From contig CAXKVR010000076.1 in NCBI GenBank assembly GCA_964058845.1, positions 434,001-498,000 of the forward strand: 64,000 nucleotides of DNA. Reading direction: 5' to 3'. The DNA comes from Carex sylvatica. Lineage: Eukaryota; Streptophyta; Magnoliopsida; Poales; Cyperaceae. The notes below the pieces were generated by a model. The model saw only the letters and a program-made list of their open reading frames with translations, was not told the DNA's origin and searched no databases. The position numbers were made by a program, and so were the translations under genes. Shown here in pieces: positions 9,842 to 22,174 of the stretch; within the stretch, counting starts at the first letter, position 1; every line of letters begins with the position of its first letter.

Positions 9842-12800
9842 AGTACCACCTGCAACCTTGTGAGTTCCATACTATTGTTGTTCAGTATGATTTGCTTGTA
9901 TTTGCCTCTTCTGAATTGATTTGTGTAGGTTATGGCTGCCATGCATCTTTGAACTTGTCTCCTAACCTGATCTGTGTACCTGCACTCTCAAAATAAGTGC
10001 CTAACTGACTCCATTGCCTGCTGGCACAGATAGAACCTATTAACCATTACCCATCCTCTCAACATTAGGTTATCCACCGTTAGTATTTTATTTTACAACA
10101 TTAGCCATAAAAAGATCATGACTCTACTTGGTTCTTTGATTGTCCATATCTTGTTTAATGCTGACTCAATGTATGGCCCTTCTTCTAGCGTTGTGTAGCA
10201 AGTTTTCACAGAGTACTCACCTTCCTTACTCCATTTCCATATTGCCTTATCACCTTGATCTCCTTCTTGTGCTGCAGCTATATCATGAGGTCATTATACT
10301 TATTCTGTGCTTCCTGGTGCAATACCAGTGGTACTCGTATGTCCCAATACCCTTGCTCCATTGTTGCGCGTACCGACATGGTTGGTTGCAGGGCCAATGA
10401 ATGGAGTTCTGGGTACTGTTGACATAATGGTTGCTGCATCCATAGGTCCTGCCAAAATCTAACTCGTGTATCTTGTCTTATCTTGAAGAAAACAAATACT
10501 CTAAGGAATTGCTCTTAATTCCTCAGACCTGCCCAAAATTCTGTTGTGTTTTGTAACTCCCATGGTCTGACTGTTGGGTCATTGAGTTTTATCAGCTCCA
10601 TCCATCCTAGTTTATGTATTTGCAGCCAATGCCACATGACTTTCATTAGCAATGCCTGATTAAAAGTGTGTAGATTCTTGACTCCTAACCCTCCCAATTT
10701 CTTTGGTTTGATCACTATCTCCCATGAGATTAGACTCATATATCTTGTTACTTCCCTTGTGGCCATGCCATAGAAATTTTTGCCTTACCTGATCAATCTT
10801 TTTATTACCCATTTGGGTAATAAAAATGTTTGCATCATATATATTGGCATAACAGTGAGGGTTACATTGACCAAAACCAGTCTTCCTCTTATTGATAATG
10901 GGCACGCCTTCCATGTTGATAATTTTTTGGTGATCTTATGAATGAGTGGCATATAGTGGTTCTTTTATAATTTTTTGGTGGATAGTGGAAGCCCTAGGTA
11001 GTTAAAGGGGAATTGAGCAACTTTACGTTGCAAATGTTGTGCCAGTGTCTCAGTTTCTTCCTTTGTTGCAGCTATCAGCAAGAACTCTGATTTCTGCAAA
11101 TTTACTGCAAGTCCCGATAAGTCATAAAAGATGTGGAGCACTATTTGAAGGAACAACAGTTGTTGCTTGGTTGGCTGTAGAATAATTAAGGTATCGTCAG
11201 CAAACAACAAGCAGGTTCTGCATCATGTGAATGGCAAGTGACACAAGTTCAGATTTGTGAGTTTTTCCGTCCATAGTGTGAGAAAATCTATTGCTATGAT
11301 GATTAGGTAAGGAGATAATGGATCTCCCTGCTTTAATCCCCTTCTGAGTGTAATTTTTTTTTTTCCTTAATGGAATTCATGAGCACCTGTGATGATCCTT
11401 TGAGAACTGCATTCTTTATCCATGTAATCCATATGTGTGGGAATCCCTTTGCTACAACATCTGTTCTAGAAAGGTCCAAGACAATGTGTCAAATGCCTTA
11501 TAGATATCTGCCTTAAACAACCTAATTTTGTTCTTTTGCTTAGTAGTCATTGTTACCAATTCTTGTGCATATAAGAAACCTTCATTGATCAGCCTACCCT
11601 TAATGAATCATGTCTAGTTTGGCGATATCAGCTCTGATATTTTATCTCTGATCCAGTTTGCCATTATCTTTGAGAAAAGTTTTTGAACCGAGTTCACCAA
11701 ACTTATCGGCCTATAGTCATTAGTTGTTAGGGTTCCTTCCTTTTTAGGTATAAGCGCTGTGTATGAGTCATTTAATGGCTGCAACATAGCATCTGGTGCC
11801 ATCTGTATGTGTGTAAAGACTGCCAATAAATTCCGCATTATGATATTCATGAAGACTTTATAAAACTCTCCCGTGTAATCATCTGGCCCCGAGGCCTTAT
11901 TTGTAGGCATGTGATCTATAACTGCTTTAATCTCGAGCATGGTGATTGGCTATGTCAAGTCTTAAGGGTCTCTAACCTGAGCTATACAAAGACTCTGAAA
12001 ATCAAATTGCACTGTTTGATTATGCTCAGTCCCTATCAGTCCGACAAAATGTTGGAAGAATAGGTTAGCTTTGTGCTGGTGTTCTGTGACATGCAACTCT
12101 CCTTCTTGGATTGTGTTTATCCAATTCTTTCTTTTTTTTGACAGATGCTACTTGGTGAAAGAACTTAGTGTTCTTATCCCCCCTGCTGCACCCATTTATT
12201 TTTTTCCCTTTGGTACCATTTTCCTTATTGTTGTATAAGCATCTCATTATGCCTTTCCTTTATCAGTGATTGCAGCAGCTTTTTTACTGGTGTTAAGGGT
12301 CTATTCTCTGCTTGTTCAATTAACCATTTGAGATATGTCTGATGCTTCTTGTCAGTGCTTTGGCCTTGGTCTGGTATGAGCTCGGGTTTTGCGCCATGGG
12401 CATGCTTGTCCATGTCGTGCACACCATCTGTTTGAATTCCTCATCTTTCAACCATGTGTTCTCTAGTCTAAAGATGTTTGCAGTTGGAAATTTAGTATGA
12501 CTTGTACATACCAATGGACAGTGATCCGATATGGATGCTATTGATGCCTTCTGTATTGTGTTGGGGTACAAGGATGTCCATTCTGAGTTGAACATGAATC
12601 TGTCCAGCCGTACAAATGTTGGATTTTGCCCTTCTCTTGACCATGTATATCTTTTACCATGGAGTGTGAGGTCTAAGAGCTCCAGTCTGTTGACTAGCTC
12701 TTTGAACCTCATCATGCTGTGTTGTGGATGCCTACTATTGCTTCTATCTTTCAATTTCAGCATGACATTAAAGTCTCCTGCTACCATCCAAGGTATTCAT

Positions 12801-12885
12801 TTCCTCAATTTTGCTCTCAGCAATTCTCTGAAAAAGGTCCTTTATCTCTGCTATTTGATGGTCCATACACACCCGTGAACCTAAA
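9842..12885 (-). pseudogene. Degenerate L1-type LINE (endonuclease and reverse transcriptase)
   Basis: Read on the minus strand, homology runs in the correct LINE order, broken by stops and frameshifts. First is an APE endonuclease (about 12885-12320: VAGDFNVML, GKRYTWSR, ASISDHCPLV). Next comes reverse transcriptase (11940-11614: NKASGPDDYTGEFYK, NDYRPISLVNSVQKLFSKI; 11210-10965: FADDTLIIL, LGLPLS). Last is a zf-RVT-like tail (10914-10515: GHKGSNKI, GGLGVKNL, MLKVMWHWL-like). The 5' part before the endonuclease is missing, a usual result of truncated reverse transcription. The 3' end is set only by the adjoining LTR fragment; no clear poly-A was seen. Confidence 0.85.
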
Positions 12886-14050
12886 TACTTGTTAAGTATT
12901 TTAAGTATATGATTTTATGCTTGTTTTTATACTCTTTAGACTTTTAAATTTATAAACCTAAATACTCAAAGAAAGGTTAGTTGCAAACGCACAACCTATC
13001 CTTGTAGTACTTTGGGTATCGATCCACAGGAAAATTAGAAAATACTAATCTTTAACTCTATCGATTAATTTCAGATTTGTGCAAGGAAGTAAAATTAAAT
13101 GGGGGATTTTGTTTGTTATAACTTCCTAAGGTTTGGGTTCAATACTCGAGAAGAGGAGGTTTAAAATAATAAAAGTAAAAAAGAAAAGTAAAATAGAATA
13201 TTGGTTGCTTTCAAGGATTGGGAAGATCTAGGGGCATTTGGTCTACAATCCCTTGTTAATTCTATCTATTCGGTATTGTTTAAATTTATGTATGATTTGA
13301 TGAGGTTTCTAACCTAATATGTCATTAAGGGTCACTTTTGTGAATTAATAATGTGCCTAAGTAATTCGGACTTCACGGTTAGGTCATTCACCCTAGCTAC
13401 CTAGACCATAAGCTCTTGTTAGTCTCTCCTCTCCTCGAATATCGGTACTTCACGATTAAGTCCTTCATACCAATATCCGATTTAATTTGAGATGTCCTAA
13501 TTAGGGGTTGACTTCACAGTTACGTTCTTCACCAAATCTCTAATCTTAATTTCTGTAGTTCCGGTATAGATTACAAATTAGTTAGATCCTAATCAAAACC
13601 TAGGGTATTTGTATTTATAATTTGGTACTCTCCTATCCCATCCTAGCAATATTGGTTCTTTCGAATCAAACACGGGACTTGTCCAATTCAAGTATTAACT
13701 ATGTAATTAACACAGATGATAAATCTCAGAAATTAACAATAAAATTTCATAAAACAATCATAATAAAAGCAAATAACCAAATAAAATTAAATTAAACAAG
13801 TTCATGCATTGACCTAAATTGGGATGAACTGGCATGAAGAATATTTTAGTTGTTTTTGTTAGTTTGCTGATAGTATGATGCTTAGTAGTAGTTTCTATTT
13901 TGTTGTTATATATTGTCTGTTATTTGTATGCATTTGGATGATGTTTTGTAAGAGTTGTGATATCTGTTTTGGTACCTTAGGTATCAGGTATTTTTTATTT
14001 CTGTAAGAAATCGGTGAAATTCTTCACTTCTTTTAAAAAAATATATAAAT
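12886..14050. repeat. Unclassified repeat-like sequence
   Basis: Contains the stretch around CCTTGTAGTACTTTGGGTATCGATCCACAGG, a type of sequence I associate with non-autonomous plant LTR elements, and three related copies of ACTTCACGGTTAGGTCATTCA (about 13371, 13446, 13509). The end (about 13850-14045, TGTAAGAAATCGGTG... then A-rich) resembles a LINE 3' tail. No gene seen. Confidence 0.3.
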
Positions 14051-14709
14051 GTGTGTGGTGTTAATGTACCCAAAGAGATCGAGCAATATTTTTTTGCAAT
14101 AGTGTTCAAAAATAGCAAGCAGAATTGGTTTCTTTTTTAGATTAGATATAATCATATCGCTCTAAATTAACCTAAATAAAAACTACTTTACTTCTTAATT
14201 AGAAACTTTTTGTTTGGTCGAGCCACACAACCCACAAGTTGAAAACAGAGACACAATTGGGGTTCTAAATTTCTAATATTTTAAAGGGAGTAGCTATTTT
14301 GCACTCATGAATTTTAATATTAAGCGCACACATAATTCTTTTGTATTTAATTATATCAATTTACTCTTTATAAATACTGTTCTATTTTTGTACTATATAT
14401 GATTATATTATAATCAATGGAAACATTTAATGCAATAGTCTTGTAAATGCTAAACTTAAAGTACACAATTCTGTGTGGTTGTTATCTATATATAATGTAG
14501 AATTGACCAACAAAAATTTGGTAATCTTTATTTTTCTATATTAGACAATCTTTACCTTCATTCTATTATTATTTTTTTCAATATAAAAAGTTTCGAGAAA
14601 TATATATATATATATATATATTTATCTGTGAAATATATAGAATTTGGGATTGTCATTTGCCATTAGTATGAGAACAATTGAATTACCACGCAAAAAAAAA
14701 AAAAAAACC
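14051..14709. other. AT-rich spacer
   Basis: A (TA)n run near 14600-14622 and otherwise unassigned AT-rich DNA. Confidence 0.3.
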
Positions 14710-14935
14710 AACCATGTCTAATCTGATTATATGAATTACTCAAATATGTTAAAAATTTATGTGACAAAAAGATCATTTTTAAGTGTTGAAATATTTTTTT
14801 CTTAAAGGTTGACAAAAAAAAATAATATTCTATGTGAGCACTGCTCCATAGTAATTCATTTGTTACTTAGTTTTGAATATGCTGAGAACAAATTAAATTA
14901 GTGTGCAAAACAAAAAAATAACGTGTACAATCAAA
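14710..14935 (+). repeat. Third, partial copy of the duplication arm
   Basis: Matches about 19147-19380 of the right arm in the same direction (CATGTCTAATCTGATTATAT, GTGAGCACTGCTCC, ATAACGTGTACAATC), with many substitutions. Confidence 0.7.
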
Positions 14936-14941
14936 TTATAT

Positions 14942-15357
14942 CAGTTACGTGCCAGTTACGTGTAACAATTACGTGATGTGATCATCTTTTGAAAGTTTAG
15001 CACGTTACAGTACGTTATGGTCACGCAAAAGATCCAATCACGGCACGGCATGGTTACGCGAGTTACGTATAATTAGGACCGTTAGATCTTAATCAATTTG
15101 TGAATATTGAATAAACTAACTTAAATTATGAAAAATAGTTAAATGTAATGAAATGCGACTAGTCACGTTTGGACACGGCATGTTTGGTGACGGTATATTT
15201 GGACAGAGCGTGACTTGCGTATCGTGATCACCCCTCGATATTTTGATCATAATATGACATGGGACGATACATAAAAATTAACTTGGTCACAGCACAATAT
15301 GAAACAAAACTAAAGTCACAACATATTAGTCATGGTACGGCACATTTTTCCACTCTA
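14942..15357 (+). mobile_element. Partial hAT copy, same family as 6027-6481
   Basis: Shares CACGGCACGGCA and the ATTGAATAAACTAACTTAAA segment with the left-arm element, and ends in CCACTCTA like the family terminus. The 5' terminus is lost, so no target duplication can be paired. Confidence 0.65.
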
Positions 15358-16042
15358 ATTTCACCACATACTGAATTGGCCTGAATTTCTAACTAGACGG
15401 TTCAGGCCAAAACTAAAAAAATGAATTACTTTAGGTCATACAGAGTCCACGCAAGTGTGCCTTATGTAGGATGTCAAAGGGTACAATACAGATAGAGTGA
15501 AAGCATTTTTATATACATACCGACTAATAATGAACATACCTATACCCTACCCTTACGTATTAAGAATTGACCTTAATTAATCTACTCTATTCTTATCCGT
15601 TAAAATTATCGTTAAATAAGGAATAATACTAGTATAATAATTATTTTTATTATATTTTACAAATAGAACAACAAAACTCATTTATTTCGCACATTTGCAA
15701 CGGAATTATTAATAATAATAAAAAAATGTGCAATAAGTTTTAACTAAATTGTATATTTTTTTTTAATAAAACAAGAAAATTAAAAAAAAAATATCTTCTG
15801 ACAAACTTAATTATTTAATAAAATAATAAGACATGTAAATAAAAGTAATATGTTTAATATTTTTCTTACAACAAAGACAATATACTAAATAACAAAAGTA
15901 CTCACTAATTATTGCTCAAACATTATTATATTATTATATTATTATATGATTATCCTATACGGTAACCGGTACGAAATAGCCTTTACATGTATCCTTACCC
16001 ATTTAGCTAACCAAAAAAAAAATTCTTACCGATACTCATATT
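15358..16042. other. AT-rich spacer
   Basis: Poly-A/T tracts and a TTATTATA triplication near 15927-15948. Nothing assignable. Confidence 0.3.
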
Positions 16043-16635
16043 CAAGCTTCTAAATAGCTAGCTATAGCGGTTTTGGACCTAAAAAGCTAAGCTATGGGGT
16101 AAAACTGCGCTAATAAAGCTACAGCCGCTATAGCGGTAATAGCGGTCCGCTATAGCGTGTAGCGCGTAGCGGCAATAGCGGTCCGCTATGCTACATGGGG
16201 TTATGATTTTACAATTTTAATGGGTCTTAATGTCCATATTAGCTTCTTCTTTTTTACTTTATCAAGCTATATCAATACAATGGAACATGTGCGGGCTATA
16301 CCGCTATATCAATTAAATTTTGTATCATGCATTAATATATGGTAGTGGTATATTTTGAATATAAAATATATCGATAGTTTTTTAATTAGGGATATTTTGA
16401 ATGACAATTTGAACTTTGTATTGGTTTAATATGAATATTATAACTTCTTAATTAATTTGGTATTTTTTTTTCTTGATGAGACATTTTTACTATTAGTAGA
16501 AATATAAAATATAATTTTTGAAATAAAAAAAAAATACTATTTATAATAGTTTTTGCTATAGCTCCGCTATTCGCTAAAGCTTTTTTTTTTTTTGGTCTCC
16601 CCGCTATACTGCTATAAACGCTATTTAGAACCTTG
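16043..16635 (+). mobile_element. Non-autonomous hAT element with GCTATAGCGG repeats (593 bp)
   Basis: Termini CAAGCTTCTAAATAGC and GCTATTTAGAACCTTG are inverted repeats (one mismatch in 16). The flanks CTCATATT (16035-16042) and CTCATATC (16636-16643) are an 8-bp target duplication with one mismatch. Both ends carry many copies of the palindromic motif CCGCTATAGCGG or parts of it (16065-16190, 16550-16620). The interior is AT-rich and non-coding. Confidence 0.85.
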
Positions 16636-16984
16636 CTCATATCCAATAAGCTAACGAAAAAAAAAAAAAAGAATACCCACCTTATTGAATACGATACGGG
16701 TTGGATAAACGGTTAGAAAGGTATCATTGACACCCATAGCCTTCTGGTAATTTTGCAATCCTCATTATGGATTCTTCGAGAAAATTTCAATGGGATGGAT
16801 TCTAAAACTAGAAGTAGATTTGAACTGATACATGCAGCAGGAGCAAATCTACGTATATGCCAGGAGATTCTAAACCACTCTATAATTTTAAAATTATTAA
16901 TTATATATATTAAAATTTAATTAAACTTTCGAGTTTTTTAAACTTCTATATTGTCTATCTCTCTCATAAAATAACAAATATTTA

Positions 16985-17130
16985 TTGATAGTCTAGTAGT
17001 TTGAGTTCTAGTTAATATATATAAGGTTATAGATTTAATTCTTACTATCCACACTATTTTTATATTTTTCACATATTATATTTTATAAGTTAGCCCATTT
17101 TATTCAAATTTTCTAGTTCCGCTCTGTAAT
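16985..17130 (+). repeat. tRNA-like (SINE-like) repeat, copy 2
   Basis: Resembles 5215-5370 base for base in many places, sharing TTATTCAAATTTTCTAGTTCC, but is more diverged (GGTTATAGATTTAATTC in place of the B box). Confidence 0.4.
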
Positions 17131-17865
17131 GATAACGGGTCTGCTGTTATTTCTCTGGCTCTCTTCTAGTCTGTTTAAAAAATTTATAACCGGCAACTCT
17201 CATCTCTCTCTTTCTCTGACTCTCCGCTCTTAAAATAAACAAAAAAAAAATGAAAAAAGGTCGAACTATCTGACTCGCCTAAATGAAAAGAAAATTCCTC
17301 TCGTGCTCTCTAACTATATAATTTCATTTTTATTCTGAAAGGAGGCAATCCCACGGAAGTCTTCCGGTCCCTGTTTCAAGATCAATTATATCTTCTTTTT
17401 TTCTAAATCAAAACTTAAGGACTCAACTCAAGCTTCTTGACTGTGCAACGACAAATGCTCCAACTTTGCCATTGTATGAATTTGATAATTTATTTAATTA
17501 GATTTTTATTATATTGGTAGATGGTATCAATTTAAAGTGTATTCAATTTAGAAATCTAATTTATTTGAATGCTTTTAATTAGAATAAATTTAGAGAAGTA
17601 AATTAGAATAATATTTTTTAAGTATCCAATTAACTAATAAATTTGAATCCAATAAACTATTTGAATCTATTATTGTTCCTCCCTAGCAGAAATCATATGT
17701 TTGCCCCTTGAATACAAACATTGCAGTTCAATTTCAAATTTTCTATCTTCTTTCTCATTTTTTTTCCTGATTTCTTTTGGATTTTCACCAAAATGTTTGT
17801 TGAAGATTTACTGTATGAAGAATTATATACATACTACTGTGTAGCAGGTATTATACAGAGTTAAT
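17131..17865. other. Unassigned spacer
   Basis: CT-rich patches (about 17150-17230) and AT-rich DNA before the right arm. No gene recognised. Confidence 0.3.
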
Positions 17866-17912
17866 ATGAATAACACAAGAACTTGCTTCTCGTTTCTTTG
17901 ATTAACAAAACG

Positions 17913-18344
17913 TGACGTGTCATGTCGTGCTATGATTTTAGTTTTGTGTTGTGTCACGTCGTGATCAAGTTAATTTTTCATGTTCCGTACCATGTGTAAA
18001 ATATTAAGGGGTGGTTACGGCACACAAATGGTTATACTACGTGAGTCACGTCGTGCCTAAACGTACTGTATCCAAACGTGTCTCATGTGACTCGTATGAC
18101 CATTTAATTATAATTTAAGTTAGTTTATTCAAGATTTATCATTTAATCAATATCTAATTGTTCTAATTACACGTGAATCGCGTGACTAGATTTTTCACGT
18201 GATGTGCCGTGCTGTGCTAAAGTTTCAAAACATGGTGACGGCACACGATATGCGAATCATGGCACGTATATAACACGGATGCCGTGCTTTAACCGTACCA
18301 TTCCGTGATGGAGCCGGCTCTGCCGTGCCATTTTTCTCACTCTA
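17913..18344 (-). mobile_element. hAT copy in right arm, one end deleted
   Basis: Counterpart of 6027-6481. The preserved end reads CACTCTA, followed at 18345-18352 by AGCATATG, the reverse complement of the left-arm target duplication CATATGCT. The other terminus is cut off within its inverted repeat at about 17913, where sequence jumps directly to the inner-arm segment. Confidence 0.8.
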
Positions 18345-18954
18345 AGCATATGGTATTTTTATTTTTCTTCTTTTAAAATGATTATCTATCTGAAAAAAAA
18401 ATCTCATCAAAAGTTATTAGAAATTTTTAAGCACATGTTTTACACTATTTACTGAATAAGTGTGACACATTTATGTGAAAATATTAACTCGTAATTTGTT
18501 TTTTAAAAAATAGCTGAAACGACGCATTGTTAAATAATAGGTTTCGAATAAGTGATACTACTTAAAAGACCACTAAAATCCTGTAAAAGCCCATAAAAGC
18601 CCGGTTAATTTTGGTCGCGGCAACTATGACCCTGTAAAAGAAAATAGCTGAGCTTTAAACTCAGTTGAAGTTTTATCAACTTAATTTGAAAATTAATTTA
18701 TTGAGTAATAATTCAATTATTTTATTTAACAACCCAAGTAATTAACAAATTTTTACTCTCTTTATTTTTTGTGTCTTCATCATGCCTTCATCTTTTAATT
18801 TTCTAATAACAAAAATTCTTAAGCATATATGTCAAAAAAAAAACGTTAGATGTGATCTATATTATTTTCTCTATATGCACATAAAAATTATCACTTTTCG
18901 ATTTTAGTTTTGTATGAATCAATAAGGTGAAAATGTTCAAAATTTATCCACACT

Positions 18955-19140
18955 AGTGTATTTTTGTAAGCTCTTGATATCAGAGGCAGAACTAGAAATT
19001 TTGAATAAGAGGGCTAATATATAAAATGCATAACATGTGAAAAAAAGATAACAATAGTGTGGTTAGTATGAATTGAATCCATGACCTTACAAATACCAAA
19101 TAGAACTCTAAAATCCATGACTACAAGTACTATATATAAA
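18955..19140 (-). repeat. tRNA-like (SINE-like) repeat, copy 3
   Basis: Reverse-complement counterpart of 5215-5370, duplicated along with the arm. Confidence 0.4.
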
Positions 19141-20121
19141 AATTAACATGTCTAATCTGATTATATGAATTACCCAAATATGTTAAAATTTTATGTAACA
19201 AAAATATCAATTTTTACTGCTGAAATATTATTTTTCTTAAGGTGGAACAAAAAAAAAATTCTATGTGAGCACTGCTCCAAAGTAATTCATTTGTTACTTA
19301 GTTTAGATTATGCTGAGAACAAAATAAATTAGTGTGCAAAATTAAAATTAAAATAACGTGTACAATCAAATTATTTGAATTACCTAAATATGTTAGAGTT
19401 TAAATTTAACAAAATAGATCACTAAATGCTGAATTCTTGAGAGGGGAACAAGAAAAAAAAAAAATATATGTTAGGGAATAATCCATTTGTCACGTAGTTC
19501 AAAAATTGCTCAGAGAATTTCTCAATTACTTGATGAAAATTTATGTATAAATTTTACTAAAAAAAAATTATGTATAAATCTTTTATTCTTGAGTGCTAAT
19601 GTAATTTCATTAAAGTTGGTGGAAACATTATTTTTCCATTTGATCAAAATATGTTAGTAAAATAATAATAATAAATATGATAAATTTTTTTGTCAACTTG
19701 TGTTGCTATTTTCTTTCATAATTATATTGATCTTTTAGAAATATTGAGAAAAGAGTTTCCAAAATCTTGAAAGCTCCATTAAACAAAGCAATTAAATATG
19801 TCATCGTATTATCTTTATTTCTAATTAGTTGAATTAATGCACAATCATCTAAAATTAGAAGAAAAAAAAACTTAAAATAATATATCTGCGGTAATTAAAG
19901 AGAATTTTCTCCTTAATTTAAATGTTTAAAATAGCACTCTTTTTTAAATGTAATCTCCAAATAGAAAACAAACATACAAAAATATAGGATATGAATTAAC
20001 ACGCGTTGCCTTTTTTTATGTACCTTATATAGCTCCCATGGATCGATTCACCCTAAATTAGAAAAATGACAACAAAAAAAAAAAAAAAAAAAATCTTTCT
20101 AGCATTATATATAAACTCTTA

Positions 20122-20797
20122 TCTCTCATCCTTATTAAGGAGCTTAATGTCTAGATCCTGCAAGTGTCCTGATTTACTGTTTTTTTTTTAAAGGATGCCC
20201 AGCTGTTGAATTTTCAGATCGCACATAGATGAATTTTTCAAATTATGCGCTTCAACACTTAAACATGCACTGGTTGTGCCGCATATGATCCCAGCGCCCG
20301 TAGACCGCGCGCCGCACCCATGGACCGCGCCTCTGAACCATGCACGGTGCCTGTGTTATCTTGTAGATAAATATAATATTTATCTATTTTTCTGCTGAAG
20401 GTGGGATTCGAACCCGAACCCAGTTGGATTCTGTTGGTGCCAAAATTCTTACCACTACACTAGAGTTCACATGTGTTATATTGTAGATAAATATAATATT
20501 TAACTATTTTTCTCTGCAAATTTGATTTAAATTATAATTATGTAAATATCATATATAAAATAATAAATATATATATATATATTAATAGCCGTATCGTATC
20601 CTTCATTTTTGAAAATTGCCGTATCGCCGTATCCGTATCGTATCAGTATTATTATTGCTTTGAGATTTGTGCAACACGTATTTGAACGGTTGATTTTCAA
20701 AAAGGTCACCAAAATAATGAAATAATGAAATGCTTGATCTTTTTTATTTTATAATAAAATAATCTGTTTCCGTTGCAACGCACGGATACGATGCTAG
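20122..20797 (+). mobile_element. Non-autonomous Helitron (676 bp)
   Basis: Starts TCTCTCATCC and ends ATGCTAG, preceded by host A and followed by host T, the rule for Helitrons. Just before the end, CCGTTGCAACGCACGG can fold into the short GC-rich hairpin typical of Helitron 3' termini. The left arm is the empty site: the reverse complement of about 4212-4240 reads through without interruption. No Rep/helicase coding sequence. Confidence 0.85.
20350..20518 (-). repeat. tRNA-like segment between 45-bp direct repeats
   Basis: Inside the Helitron, GTGTTATMTTGTAGATAAAT (about 45 bases in all) occurs at 20351 and 20473. Between them, on the minus strand, an A-box-like TAGTGTAGTGGTAAGA is followed by a B-box-like GGGTTCGAATCCCACC. 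It looks like a tRNA-derived SINE head or tRNA relic. It does not fold into a full tRNA cloverleaf by eye. Confidence 0.45.
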
Positions 20798-21073
20798 TAT
20801 TATCAAATGTCTCTCTCCCATCCCTCTAATATGTCACGGTCAGGCGTATAAGGTATATGAGGCATATCAATTCCAACTCAATTGTATATATATAATTTTT
20901 ATTTGTATATTTTTGTTTAGTAATAAATAGAGGTCAAATTATTCAACTATTTAATCATTACAAGAGATTCTTTTATTCAGGTTTCGAATTTACAACCTAC
21001 TTCAAATTCACATAAGATATTACCTTTTTCACTAGATTAAATACTAGTGCTCTACAATTTGCATTTCTTGACA

Positions 21074-22174
21074 ATGAACCGATCAAAGTTTAACAGGATG
21101 AGCTCCCGGACTTCGTATTCTTGGGATAATCTTCCACATGACCTATTGCTTTCCATCACAGAAAACCTCGATGTCACCACCACCATCAGACTCTCTGCCG
21201 TGTGCACCTCCTGGGCCTCCAAAATCTGCCCTTGCCACCCTTCCTTTCCTTCAATCCGTTGCGACCAACCCATCCCGTGGTTGCTCTGCTCTGCTCGAAA
21301 CTCCGATACCAACCCCAACTGTAGTGTCCTCACATTTTATGATCTCAGCTCCACAACCTATTTTTATGTTCGGATTCCCATCCCCTCGCTCTACAAACAC
21401 CAATGGATGGGCTCCTATAAGAGCTGGCTCGTGACCCTCGACCAGCAACTCCAGCTCCATTTTATCAAGCCTCTCACGGACACCCATGTCATTGTCCCCT
21501 GCAATGACATAAGAAAGAGACACCCTAAGAAAGTAATTATGTGCGTGAATCCCGACAACTCCAATGAATTGCATGCTTATTGCTTGACCCAGCAGGGTCT
21601 GTTATTCTCTCGGAAACTTGAAGATAAAAAATGGAGTTGGATGGCTGATGATCACGGCGCAGGCTGTGAGGATATCACTATACATCGAGAGAAAGTTTAT
21701 ACCATTTCAATGGATACTCTTTGTTACTGTAACCTCAGAAGCCCTTATAATAAACGAACGATCACCAACGTTTTATGGACCGTGAACATCGCAAAGTACC
21801 TCCTAGAGTGGAAAGGTGAACTGGTCATGATAATAGACAAGAAAAAATATGTTAGTTTGGAAAATCACACAGAGAAGCTAGTACTATTGTGTGAAATTAA
21901 ATTTGGACCTGATGGGGATGTTATTTGTTATCGCTTTGTTGATACCTTAGAGGATGATGCTTTGTTTTTAGGTGCCAATTGTTCCTACGCAGTGTCAAGT
22001 TTTGATCATGAGAATTTCATTTATTTTACTAATCAAATATCGTGCTGCTTTCATGATGCTGAAACATTTCATCCAAATCATAATTTTGGAAGATTGGACT
22101 TAGAAACAAAGACTTATTATAAGCCATGTTGTTCACCTATGTATTTGCCCCCACCGATTTTGTTCTGGCCTTGA
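21074..22174 (+). CDS. F-box protein with DUF295 domain, right copy
   Basis: A single exon of 366 residues, starting at the ATG equivalent to that of the left copy (MNRSKF). The F-box is at about residues 14-59 (SWDNLPHDLLLSITENL), with a DUF295/KIB-type beta-propeller at the C-terminus (LFLGANCSYAV, ENFIYFTNQ, GRLDLETKTYYKP). It is expected to be an SCF substrate receptor; target unknown. It is transcribed away from its twin at 2843-3946. Both copies keep an intact frame despite roughly 35-40 substitutions, which argues that neither became a pseudogene at once. The upstream region lies between the gene and the Helitron at 20122-20797, so its promoter may differ from that of the left copy. 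Confidence 0.85.
   Translation: MNRSKFNRMSSRTSYSWDNLPHDLLLSITENLDVTTTIRLSAVCTSWASKICPCHPSFPSIRCDQPIPWLLCSARNSDTNPNCSVLTFYDLSSTTYFYVRIPIPSLYKHQWMGSYKSWLVTLDQQLQLHFIKPLTDTHVIVPCNDIRKRHPKKVIMCVNPDNSNELHAYCLTQQGLLFSRKLEDKKWSWMADDHGAGCEDITIHREKVYTISMDTLCYCNLRSPYNKRTITNVLWTVNIAKYLLEWKGELVMIIDKKKYVSLENHTEKLVLLCEIKFGPDGDVICYRFVDTLEDDALFLGANCSYAVSSFDHENFIYFTNQISCCFHDAETFHPNHNFGRLDLETKTYYKPCCSPMYLPPPILFWP

Noticed and set aside
12531..12878. 115-codon plus-strand frame
   Set aside because: Antisense of the LINE endonuclease, whose minus-strand motifs are clear.
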